From NCBI RefSeq assembly GCF_041296385.1, contig NC_091013.1:12228001-12292000 (forward strand): a stretch of DNA of 64,000 nucleotides, written 5' to 3'. The stretch is from Aphelocoma coerulescens. Lineage: Eukaryota > Chordata > Aves > Passeriformes > Corvidae. The position numbers and the translations under genes are program-made. A model generated the notes under the pieces. The model was not told the DNA's origin and made no database searches. It worked only from the letters and a program-made list of their open reading frames with translations. Each line of letters opens with the position of its first letter. The stretch's first letter is position 1. Below are positions 1-11,400 of this stretch, piece after piece.

Positions 1-3000
1 TTTTTAATTCTCCATGCTTCGGTTCCTGCCAGGTATGTATCACACTCATGTTCCCCTTTAATATCTTTATCAAGATGCTGAAATACATGAAGACTTATTA
101 TTTAAAAAAAATGTATATATTTGTGTAGCTCCTGTCCTGCATTGCATGGAGTTCTTCAGAGCAGTCTCAATTATTTATGTTTACACATTATCTAGAAACA
201 GAGCTAGTGTTTATGTAGCCTACAAAGTCTATGTATTTCTCTTATGAATGCATACCTCAGACTGCTTAGAATTCCATGCTCTGCTGCGTCCTACCTCATT
301 AGTCCTAGAGGAATGTTGGCAGAATAAATAGGAAAGACTCCAGAAATTTTCACTGTTGCAGAGCTACTTCTGCACATCATGCAGGATGTGTCCAAATATC
401 TGCAGTGCAGCTTCATGGATTTGGATAAGCCAAAATTAATTTTTTCCTATCTAGAGAACTGAAATTAAGTCAGTATTTTATTTTGGTTGCCTTTTGGATT
501 TGTGCTTATTTCTTTCTCTGTTAAGTAGCTAAATGGAAAAATATAACTCAAAACCAGTGGAATTCTGGCTGCCATTTAGTGAGCAGTAAGGAGATCTGCT
601 CCACATCAGAATTTTCTGCATACTGGACTGTCCTGCTCATAGATTACCTCAAAAACATTTCTCTTCTGCTTCTTGTAGGAAAGGACCACACAAATATTTT
701 CACAACTGATTTCTAAAAGCAGGCCTCAAATATTGTTCTATAAAGCTGTTATTCAAGATACAACGTTTAATTTTTTACTCTTGCATTTTCATGGAAGTCT
801 CTCAAACATGTCTGAGAGCTTTATTTGTTAAAATTGTTTACTGTTAGTTGATGCACTGATTTTGGCTGCAAATTGATGGGAGATGAATATTTCAATTTAA
901 CATAGAAACCTCGATGAGGTCTGTAATATTGTTCAGGTTTCTATCTCTAGAGCTCAGACTCTGCAGTGAGGTCAGCTGCTGTCAGCTGCAATTATGCAGC
1001 CAGGAACCTGCATCAGCCAGTGCAGAGCAGAGAAATCAACAACTTGGGAATGAGCCAGTCTATTTTGTTTAGAAAAACTTGAAAAGCATATAGGTATGTA
1101 CTTGAAGGGACTTCTGCTAGCATGCTGTAAATGCATACTTGAAGAGTGTTTACACACTGTAGTTATTAACTTCTTCTGAAAAACTGAGAAAATATTTCTA
1201 GATGTCATTTTGGTGAGTTTTGGAAAAAAACAAACCCAGATACCAGGAAGAATTAACAAGCAAAGATTCTTTTGGTTTTTTGTATACATATTTAGTGTGA
1301 AGGAGATTCTCCAACAAGATATTCTTTCAGAAGCTCTTCAACCACCTTATTGGAAAAACAGAAGATAAGGAGAGCATGGTGCTGTAATGTAGAGAAGGAA
1401 TCAACCCACACTGTATGTGCACACAGTCATGGACACCTGTGATCTGATTCTGCCTGGAAGTAGCCTCCCAGTCCAGAAGTGTCCACACCATTTGCATGGA
1501 GATAATAGAGTCACCAGCAGACCAATGTGTTTCACATGTTTTTGGAGTGGCATATGGAAATAAGGCAGGAGAATCTAAGGCATCTAGGGTGGTACTGGAA
1601 CGCACAGCTTAGGCTTAGCAGATCTCCAGTCAAGGTGTCTGCGTGTGCTTCCATGCATGGGTGGACTTCATGTGTCTGGTGCCCTTTTTCACACCTCTCC
1701 TAGTTCAGCTACCCCCAGAGGACGGTACAATTCACTCACAGTTTCTGACTCATACCAGTCGGGGTCACATTAAGTTCTTGGATTCCCAAAGGTCTTTCAG
1801 ACAACATTAAATTCCTCTCTTTAGGCAGCTAATTTGCAATCTGAGAGTCTTCATGTGGTCTAGGTCTTGTAGAGTTCAATGGAGATGTTGTTGATGCAGT
1901 AAACAGATTATTTTATTGTCTACTTTAGTGTGAGCTGAAATATGCTACAGACTATAAATTCACTGAGTAGCTCTTCATGACTTTATCAAGAGCTCAGAAC
2001 TGTGAAGGCACACAGGAATTTAACATGAGGTATAATGATTTTTACCAAATTCATATACTTGTAAAATGGTGACAAAGTTAAAAAGTAATAATGACAATTA
2101 AAAAAAAAAGAAAAAGAAAAAAACAAAGATCAAAGAATACATTCCCAGACATTTACTTACAAAAATTAGCAGCATGGGTCTTGGTGTGGCAACTGAATCT
2201 CAGTTTGTATTTTCAAGAAAGGACTCCTCTGCTTGTCAGAAGTCTAACAAAGTATTCAGTCTTATAGACATGACAGAGTGTCAAAACTGTAACTCACTTT
2301 TATCTTTTAAGACTTATACATATCTTGTATATATCATATATATTTCCAGGAAAATGTATCACTCTTCATCCTTTGGAGCATGTGACATTTTGTACAGCAT
2401 TTTTTCTATGGAAAAGAAAACAAGATACATTTCAATCATGTAGCCTGGTAAGGCATATATACTTAGCTACTGCACTGCATGTCATAAAACTATAAGTTCT
2501 TAGTAGAAGAAACTAGTCTGTGGCTTTATATTTTCTTTTTCCTTTAAAAAAATAAAATTAAAAAAAAAGCAATAAAATTTTAAAACCTAGTGATACCAAT
2601 GAAAAAATCATGAGGTTGGTTTTGTTTATTTCATTCATAATTAGATAAAATTAGTTGAAAAGAATTAGCTCACAGAACAGAGTCCTTCATGCAATAAAAA
2701 ATATAATCAGTGCAACAACGTGCACAATTTTGGATTCCTACTGCTGCCACCAAAACATTATTGTGATGCGTCAATGGACATTCAGATTGAAGAAGAATGC
2801 CCTAATTAGCTGGTAATTATGTAAATATGTATTTTAAAATAGCAAATAAGTTATCATGTTATGAGTTAAAGGTAGTTGTTTTGCTCACTTCTAATAATTT
2901 TATTAAGTATTCACAGCTTGCACATTTTGGATTCAGACTACTTATAGCTTTGATACACAATTTAGCATTAGGTGGTTGGAGTGCTATCTTTGAATTTATC

Positions 3001-4612
3001 AGATGAATTGCTTGAATTTAATTTGGGCAGAATGGCACCTATTGAGGAAAACTATTTTCAGTTAGGCAATGAGCTGTTAACAGTAATGTTTGGAATAAAT
3101 ACATTTTATCAGCATTTACAAAGGCACCCTACTAGGTAGCAAGCAGAATAGTACATTTCATGGTGCAATATAATTTCTTTGCCCTAAAAATACCTTCTTT
3201 TTCCTCTTTCAAAATCAAGAATCTTGTAGGGACAGTGGTACATTTGTTTTGCCTTGAAGTACAGTTGCAATACTTTAAAGGGATGACATTTTGCAAACAA
3301 AATGTATTTGTCTGTCTTACAGAAACAAGTGTATAAAGCAGTTCTCTTCTGAAAATGTATATTTGGCAATGTACATTTTGGAACACATAGATTTTATGTA
3401 GGAGTTTAGAAAGAAAGTGAAAAAGTATGGTATTGTAAGGTACTACAAACTGTAGACATTTATGAACAGTTTCTGAAGGCACTTGAACTCTGCAGCATTG
3501 CAAAAGAGATGCTTGTTTTTCTCTTAGATTATGAAAACTTTGACACAAATGCAGCCTTGGAAACATCAATGGCAAGAAATCTCAGAACACTGAATGCTTG
3601 AGATAGGAGGTTCAAATACTGCAATATTTAAATTGCAATATTTAAATATATCTTGATATGAAGGAGCCAGAAAAAGCTAATCAAGAGTCACAAAGACTGA
3701 GGAGATGAAGGCAGGCCAACATCAGCTGCTGGATGAACTATTGGTGACTTGGATTTTGCCACTTTTTTTTACCAATAATCCAAATACTTTTGTATGCGAG
3801 TACATGAAACAGTATGGTTAAACATTTTGTCCCACACCATGGGCTCCAGCACAAATAATGTAACTGAAGTAAATAAATATCATGAAAAGAATACAATGAT
3901 AAAAAAAAGTGAGGAATACAGAAATAAAGACTTTTAATTAAATGCTTTTTCTAACACTCGAAAGTACAATCTAATAAAATTGCTGAAGATTTTTAAATAA
4001 CAAAGTACCAATACAAACAATGCTAAAATCCTGTAAAAACTCATGTTCCATATTTCTAATTTTGAAATTTCCAAATTTCTTTGTAATAACACTGTAGATG
4101 TCATATTCACAGAGGTCTGCAATACATTGCATTTCTTATATAATTTTTTTTTACATATAAATAGGAACTACGGCAAAAAGCTAACACTGACCTTGGAATC
4201 TCAGTTCAGCAGTCTTTCAGATCTGAGTTTGTGAGTGCTTAATCTCACATCTATGTTATATGTTAATTTCTTTGGAATTAAAATATTATTTCACATTCTC
4301 TCCAAATTTTGTGTCAATATTGCCTATGATCTTCTCAGGGAATGTGACAAATAAAGTCACAGAAAAAGTCTAGGAAAAGAAGCAGCTCACTGCTTTTAAC
4401 TTTTTACTTTTGTGAGAATCTTTATTGATTGCTGTTTGTTCTTGGTCTGTGTTCCAATTACTGAACTGGATTTCTTGTCTTACAAGTTAGACTAGGATGC
4501 TTCCCAGATGAATGATTCATTACAATATTTACATGAAAGATTTAAATATTTTTTAAAAAAACATAATTAACATGTAAATGAAGCTCTCATAATGGCAGTA
4601 TATAAATGAATA
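1..4612. other. AT-rich non-coding DNA, no gene recognised
   Basis: I see no gene and no recognisable transposon here. The stretch contains short A-rich runs (about 2098-2130), a 14-bp tandem duplication at 3620-3647, and two TAATTA homeodomain-type cores at 2803-2808 and 2814-2819, 11 bp apart. Open frames are short. The longest (minus, 3132-3575, 147 codons) has no family resemblance I can name, and the opposite strand is also open over part of it. It could be intergenic DNA or intron. Confidence 0.7.
3620..3647. repeat. 14-bp perfect tandem duplication
   Basis: Two adjacent identical copies of an AT-rich 14-mer (TGCAATATTTAAAT) are seen directly at 3620-3633 and 3634-3647. This is a small local slippage event with no implied function. 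Confidence 0.9.
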
Positions 4613-4619
4613 TTAACTA

Positions 4620-4790
4620 ATTTGTATAATGTTGCTACAAGGATCTTTGTGGCCCTTCTCTGAACCCTCTGCAGCCTGTCCACATCTCTTTTGTGTAGTG
4701 GGGACCAAAACTGAGCACAGCATTCCAGATGTTGGCATGACAAGCACTAAGTAGAGGGAATTGATGAGACAAAGCATCCTGTGTGGGCTG
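4620..4790 (-). mobile_element. CR1 LINE fragment (antisense to + strand)
   Basis: Read on the + strand, the segment matches the reverse complement of the late ORF2/3' part of avian CR1. Recognisable blocks are the 'cctctgcagcctgtccacatctc' type, the 'ggggaccaaaactgagcacagcattccag' type and the 'aagtagaggga' type, in the order expected for CR1. CR1 is a non-LTR retrotransposon that inserts by target-primed reverse transcription and leaves 5'-truncated copies. This piece lacks the CR1 3' end and most of ORF2. It is diverged, and the 85-codon open frame across it is not functional. Boundaries are approximate. Confidence 0.75.
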
Positions 4791-5789
4791 GCACCACGGT
4801 GTGGGAGCAGTTCATCTCCTTCTATTTTTGCTTTGTTTTCATCCTTGTGGGTGTTTGTCTTTTCTACCATGTCTGTTATTTTATTTCTTTAAGCTTTTTT
4901 GCTCTTTTATTTGTTTATTTGTTTTGGTTTTATTGAATCAATACTCAGTTTTTACTTTTTTTTATTTTTTTATATGTCTTGAAAAATATTCAGCCTCATT
5001 CTTGGGGCTAAAATCTGCTAGTGACCAACTGTTGATCATTTGTGATTTATGTTTATAGCCTTGAGGTCTGCTATGTCCTAGTATTTTCAAGGCCTCTGAT
5101 ATCAACACATATTTATACTCCTAGAGGCCATACTGCAGTATTCAGTGGATAAAAATGATGATTGATGGAACTTAGCGCTATGTAAAATTTGGACTCAAAA
5201 GGAGAGATACTAGCTAGACTAACCAGACAGAATAGTGGGCCAGTTTGTGGCATATTACTAAAAATAAGAAAAGCTGTGAGAAAAGAAAACAGAAAACCTC
5301 TGTTTTCTTATGAAGATTCATGTCAGAATGAGCATTAAGTAGAAGCAACTTTGTAAAGGCATTTCTTCTTAAATTATTTCCCTTTAAAACAAATAATTGC
5401 AAAATATAAAGAGAGGAAGTAGTCTCAATCAAGGCACAAGACCTGGATAAAGACATAATTAGCAAACCTGAAAAATTTCCATCATGTATTCACCATATGT
5501 GGATGAGTAAAGAAGTGGAAAGTAGGGAAAAGAAAGAAACCTAAGAACATATTAAAAACAGTATGCTTGTAAAGCTGAAGAACATAGAACAAGCAGCCAG
5601 AAGGATGAAATTCTAGTGAAATAAAATTCTTGTATTGAAAATACTACTCCTGTATAAGAATTTTATTCTAAAAGTGTAGTTCTTGTTTAAAAAAAATATT
5701 TTATAAATGACACCAAAAAGCTGTCATGCCTAAATAAAAAATTGAGAAAGACCATTCAAAAATAGAAATTCTTATTTAAAAAAAAGAAA
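4791..5789. other. AT/T-rich spacer, no gene recognised
   Basis: T-rich DNA lies at 4860-4980, followed by plain AT-rich sequence. The last part (from about 5470) could be the even more decayed 5' part of the old LINE that follows, but I cannot align it by eye. Confidence 0.5.
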
Positions 5790-7135
5790 CTGGACATGAA
5801 TGTTGCGCCTGTAACTTAACTCTAAATTGTGTTTTACTAAAACAGAAAATGAGACTTTGAGAAACATTTTGTCCTAAGAAACTCTTTAACCCCTATAAGA
5901 ATGTATTCAAACAAATTCCAATATCAAAACCAAGAAGTCTTCCAGGATTATGTATGGCCAAAGATTGATATAAAGGATGTCTGAGTAAAAAGAAGCCATA
6001 GGACAAAACCAAAATGAATTAACCACTTCACTGTGCAAAAGTTTAGGAGCATCACATATTAAAGTTTATTATAGCCGAAGTCACTGCTCAGGAACTGTCT
6101 CATGTGAAATGTTAATAAAAAGACTTTTCAAATAAATTAATAAAATGAATACCAGCAAACTTCCAGAACCAGATGGTATTCACACAGAGTTCTAAAGAAA
6201 ATGAAATATGAAAGTGCTGAGTTGTTAACTATAGTGTGTAATTTATCACTTAAAATGTCCTTTGTACTGGAGGAGTTGAAAATGGCAAATGTGATACAAA
6301 TTTTTTAAAAGCGCTTTGAAGAACTATAAAATGGAAAGTCTATATCTGCCCTCAGCAAACTGTTGAACTTATAATAGAGAATAAATTAGTAAATATGATG
6401 TAGTAGAAAGTCAACACAGGTTCTGTAGTAATGCTGCACAAAGGTAGTGCAAATTTATATAAAGAAGGTGATAAAGTAGATAGAGATAACTATTGATATA
6501 TCTACTGGTTTTCAAAACTAATTTTGAGAAAGCACCTCTGTTAAAGAGGATGCTGTGGTACAAGGGATAAAGTCTTCCTGTAATCATTAATAAATGTTGA
6601 AAAAGATGACTACTTTTACCATTATGGTGAGACCATGGGATTCGATGTTATTCAACACATCCCTGAGCGATCTGGGAAAAAGTATGATGGTTGCCAAGTT
6701 AATTGACATGGTGTTTTTCAAGAAATAGGAACAACAATTCACTATGGAAGTATATGAAAGGTAATGTAATAGTGATTGAGTGAGGGATGAAATGCCTAAA
6801 GTAATTAAAAAAAACCAGTATGAAATCAGAGGTTCTACACCAGCTATTGGCATTGGGAAAGATTTGAGCAGTTGTACTTAGATTTGCAAAATAACAGATA
6901 AATTCTCAAAAATTAATAGGAAAGGGAGAAACAAAAGCCACCATGGTATGTCTCACTGTATAAATCCATGTATCACATTCCTTGTGCAGTTTGTCTCCAG
7001 ACATTTATTATTCTTCTGTATCAGGAAGGATATAGTACAGCTAGACACAGTACAGAAAAGAGAAACAAGTATGAAATGGGTTTTGAATCAGAAGAGACAA
7101 AAAAGATAAGAGCACTCCAGTTTACAAAATAAATG
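5790..7135 (+). mobile_element. Very old CR1/L3-like LINE, reverse-transcriptase region, decayed
   Basis: This is a degraded copy of a CR1-superfamily LINE of the kind common in turtles and crocodilians, in + orientation. Recognisable ordered blocks are: the 'ccagaaccagatggtattcac' block at about 6160-6185, which encodes the Pro-Asp-Gly-Ile signature upstream of the polymerase palm; 'gtcaacacaggttctg' near 6413; 'gttattcaacacatccctgagcgatctgg' near 6648-6676; 'gttgccaagttaattgacatgg' near 6690, which stands where the catalytic FADD-type aspartates should be but does not keep them; and a 'taaatccatgtatcacattccttgtgcagt' block near 6960-6990. Indels and stops interrupt every frame, so it is dead. 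Its divergence far exceeds that of the other CR1 pieces, which implies insertion long before them. The 5' boundary is uncertain. Confidence 0.65.
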
Positions 7136-7834
7136 ACTGTCACAGGATAGAGCTGCGTATAAAATCACAAAAACCAGGGTAAAAGTAGGCAGGCTTTAAT
7201 ATGCAGTAGTACACAAGAAGGACGGTGACATTTCCGTATTCTTTTTCTAAACTGTTACTTCTGCTTGTTGTAGTTTTAAATGAACTTTCTCTCCAGTTTA
7301 GTGTGGCAGTTTTTGTGCTGAGATATGAAGATCTGACGAGATGAAGGTACTGTTTGATTTCAGACTGCTTTATAGTTTCTGAAAGACTTCCTGGTGTTAA
7401 TTCCAAATCTTTCTAAGCTTTCCCAGTCTAGTATGACTGACCTGAAGAACCATGTCTTTTGGTACACTGATCTGACTGTACTGTGTGCACATAGACTCTG
7501 TCTTCCCCTAAGGCAATCAATATATTACCCTCAGTGCAGTGGGGATTTTTTTTTAAACCACAAAGGCCACTGATTCCAGATAAGACTTCTTTTTGAATTT
7601 GGAGATTATTAAGCAACATGAAGGGAAGAAAGCTAACGGAACTTTAAATGCAAACCCCGTCTGAACTTTCTATCCTGACAACAAACAGATTGAATTATTA
7701 ACCAAAAAGTGATGTTAGATAACAGGAATTAGCTTATTTGCTTAGTTTAACACATGCAGGTTAAGAAGATACAAACCTATTAAAGAAGATAAGAAGAACT
7801 AATTTTTTTCTAGTTTGCAAAAGGAATGTGTGGG
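7136..7834. other. Spacer between two LINE copies
   Basis: No gene is recognised here. The sequence may include unalignable 3' remains of the old LINE. Minus-strand open frames at 7140-7406 and 7428-7619 are short and without family resemblance. Confidence 0.5.
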
Positions 7835-8394
7835 TGCTAATAGGCAGCTGGCTCAAAAGAGGGGATCATTCTGCTGTATTCAGCGTTGGTGTGGCCTTGC
7901 TTTGAGTATTGTGTGCAGTTCTGGGCTTCACCCCTTAAGAAGGATGTAAAGATCTTCCCCTGCCAAGGAGGGCAATGAAGCTGGTGAAGACCTAGAAGGC
8001 TTGTCTTAGAAGGCATGGCTAAGGATTTTAGGCTGCATACTTTGGAGAAAACGAGGCTGAGAGGTGACCTCATTGCTCTCCACAGCTTTCTGAGGAGAGG
8101 AAATGGAGATGGAGATGCTGACTTCTTCTCCCTGCGCTCCAGAGATGGGATGTGTGGGAATGGTTCAAAGCTGCACCATCAGAGGATGTTGAGAATGGAC
8201 ATTAGGAAACATTTCTTTACAAAGAAGAGAGTGGTCAAATTGTGGAACAGGCTTCCTGGCAAAGGTGGTTGATGCCCCGTGGTTCTCTGTCGTTAAGAGA
8301 CATTTGGACAATGCCTTTATCAACATGTGTTAACTTTTGGTCAGCCCTGACACTGGGCAGGTAGAATAGATGTTCCTTGTAGGCTCCTTCCAGC
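7835..8394 (+). mobile_element. CR1 LINE 3' end (sense on + strand)
   Basis: The segment follows the CR1 consensus in order. It runs from the ORF2 C-terminal block ('tggtgtggccttgctttgagtattgtgtgcagttctgggc', about 7888-7926), through 'agggcaatgaagctggtgaag' (7970-7990) and 'gaggctgagaggtgacctcattgctctccaca' (8052-8083), to the 3' UTR with 'gacattaggaaacatttctt' (8198-8217) and 'gtggaacaggcttcctgg' (8241-8258). The end is of the subfamily that finishes 'acatttggacaatgcc...ccttccagctattctattct'. The copy is 5'-truncated, as usual. It preserves its 3' terminus, which grades into the adjacent pentamer array. Open frames in it (for example 8015-8272) are broken pieces of ORF2 or chance. Confidence 0.9.
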
Positions 8395-8459
8395 TATTCT
8401 ATTCTATTCTATTCTATTCTATTCTATTCTATTCTATTCTATTCTATTCTATTCTATTC
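8395..8459 (+). repeat. (TATTC)13 microsatellite at the CR1 3' end
   Basis: Thirteen perfect pentamer units are seen directly. CR1 elements end in short 3' tandem repeats used in retroposition. Here the terminal ATTCT motif has grown well past the usual few copies, so the array is an expansion seeded by the CR1 tail. Confidence 0.95.
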
Positions 8460-11400
8460 CAAATGTAGGTGTGTATAAAATTTCTAATTAACAGCAATGG
8501 AAAAAAGGGCGTTCTAAATTTTGGGCGTGTTATGAAATCATACTGTTTGGCTGGGTCGTTCAAGGCACTGAAAATGGGAGAAAGCATGGAAGAATTTGTA
8601 AAGGAAACCTTTATTTTGCTAGAGGAATATGATGGAATTTCTGATGCTCTTTGTTCACTTTATTTTAGGTCTGAAAACACTTTTCTAGTTCTTCCTTTGG
8701 AACTAAATGCATAATGCAAAAAGAATTTTTAGGTTTCTATCTTCTACAATTGCATTAATATATTTTTATCTACCTAAACATATCTGCTGTTTAAACTAAA
8801 GATCTCCTGGGTGAATAGCAGCATGCTGGCATTCTACCATTACTGAAAAATAAATTATTCATTTGGATATGTCAGCATATGAGCCACTTTGCAGTCCCAT
8901 TTTGAATTAAATTGAAAGCTTTTATACAATAACTATTGACATTAACATGGTAGGTTCTCAGCACTCTGTGAACCTTTACATTCTCAGCCATACTACTAAC
9001 TTTCTTGGAAAAGAAAAAAGTTTTCCTTCCTAAATATGGAATTAGAAGGAAAAAAGGAAGGAAGATAATAAGTTTAAAATTGAGTGTTTTGTTTACTGTA
9101 TATCTCATATTATGGTTTTGATACAACATTCTTGGCACTAAAAATAGCTAAAGCATGTAGGATTTAATTCTAGAACCAGCAGATAAGATGAAAATAACCA
9201 GTATAAGAGAAAAAGGCCCAAACCTATAAAAGGCACAAGTATAATGGAAAAGGTGAAAACCCAAATATTTCCACACACAGATGTTCTGGGAGGAGAGTTA
9301 TTTTTAATGCCAAAGATGGAAAAAAACCCGATCTATGACAAGAATATGAGAAAAGGAAAAATGTCCACGGCAGCACTACAAATTTGGTATTATCTTCCAA
9401 TTCAAATTTGTGAGCTGGATGGAAGAGGTCTAGTGAGAATTACTCCCTTTAGAAGCACTTGTTCACAACTTATGTAAATGAAGTCAATAGTGAAGGCCTA
9501 AGAAGAGTTAAAAACCCCAAAAAAGAAGAGAGACCTCACTGTGAATCAAGAATAGGAGGATTTCTTCTTTGTCCAGAAGGCAACCAATAAAAACTCTGAA
9601 GAACAGGTTGAATAGTTTGTGAATGCAATGGAGATCAGTTAAGAACTATTGCAAGGTAACAACACAGTGGAAATATCCCAAATGTAACCCACCTTCAGAC
9701 AATCTCTTTTAAAATATATGCAATGCTCTCCATGAATTTGCCAAGTTACATCTTAAAGTGTATTTAATGCCTTGATCCTACCATTGTAATTAGAAGACTA
9801 TTCCACTGCTTGAATGATTAAAATCCCATTTTTCTAATCCTGAAATAGTTCTATACCTCTTTGGTAAAAGGAGGTAAAAGATGGAATCTCCCTTCTAGGC
9901 TTTTTCATGAGGCTTGACTGAGGTGTTGCCAATGAAAAATGTAATTAAGATTCTCTGCCTTTTTTGAGAACAGGTATGTTTTAATCAACACCAGAAGTGT
10001 AGCCATACAAGTTAAATAACCAAACAAGATTCAAAAAATGCATTGCTAGATGAAATTAGTAGTAGTGTAAAAACTTTTAAGTCTTTATAAGACATGTTTG
10101 ACGTAAGGGAGTATGAAAATGTTGCACGCAGCATGAATTCTTCTCAGGACGGAAAGAACATGCCTGTGTTGAACATGGCAAAAGGCAGACAGTGTTTGTA
10201 CCAATCAGAGAGAAAACCCATGTTAATGTCAGCCATTAAGGAAAAAAACCTGTTGTGCTTCAGTATGAACAGAGTTGTGGAAAAAAGGTAGCTACAATCC
10301 AAATTAGCTTCAAAAAATATTTTCCAAGCTTGGGGAAAGTGACCTGATTATATCATCTGCTAATATCTCATATTCTGGCTGGTCTTACTAGCATTTTTTT
10401 TTCCTCTGCCTAAAACCAATTGAGATTACTTCTGAATATTTTTCCTGGGTAGTTAATCATCTAAAATTATACGCTGGGGAGTAAATGGACCTCATTCTCA
10501 GTTCCACAGAGAGCTCAGCTAGTGGGTGGGACAAAATGTAAGGGCTAAAGCAAATTATATTCACAAATCTCACAGGAACCTTTAGGAGATTAGGGACTTG
10601 TTTTTCTCTCACACTATGTACGTACCGGTTAACACTTGCAGAGTTATTCTTGACTGGCCTAAGGAAGAAAAAAGTTAGGCCTTTGATCTTGTCAAAATTT
10701 GTAGCTTTCTCTTCAGAATTAGAACTAATTTGAAACTAAGTTTTATTTTCTCATTTCAAAATAAACTCAGGGTCTTTTTATTTTTAAAATTATTATTTGT
10801 TGGCTTTTGGGTTTTTTTTTAATCTGGATAAAGCTTTGACAGATACTTCAAGGGAATGGGAAAAAAATCGCAATTGCAAGACATGTGGTAGTGAAAAGTA
10901 CATGGATTTTTGGTTTAATTCCTAACAGAATTTGTTGATCTGTTTCCACTTAGTGTCTCAGTATCCTCTTTTCTCTCCTGAGCTGACTATACAATATTTT
11001 TTTGCTAAATTACACTAATCTTGTCTATAAGATAAGCAACATCACAAAAAAAATAAAAACATATTTTGGAAGTCTCATCTCACTTGCAAAATTTGCCCTC
11101 TATGTTGGCAGCTGGACATATCCTTGAGACTTAATTTGCTATGAATTTGGGAGACAGTTTGTAGGTTAATAGATTTGTAATTTAATATGCTGCAGGGAAT
11201 AAGGTTGGTTCTGTGCCTATTACCTAGAATGTCCTGAATATTTTTTATGGTCTTGGATTTTAACAAGAAGAATTTTTGTATAGATTTCAACTTAGAAAAA
11301 AAATCTCAAAACTTACTTCCTGACTTTTTGGATGTTGAAAAATATTAGTAATAAACAGAACATTTGTATAATTTTCAAATTATATTATGCTTTTTAAAGG

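Noticed and set aside
3132..3575. 147-codon minus frame
   Set aside because: It has no recognisable domain and Cys/Phe/Leu/Tyr-rich composition typical of AT-rich noise, with the opposite strand partly open too. Kept only as unsupported.
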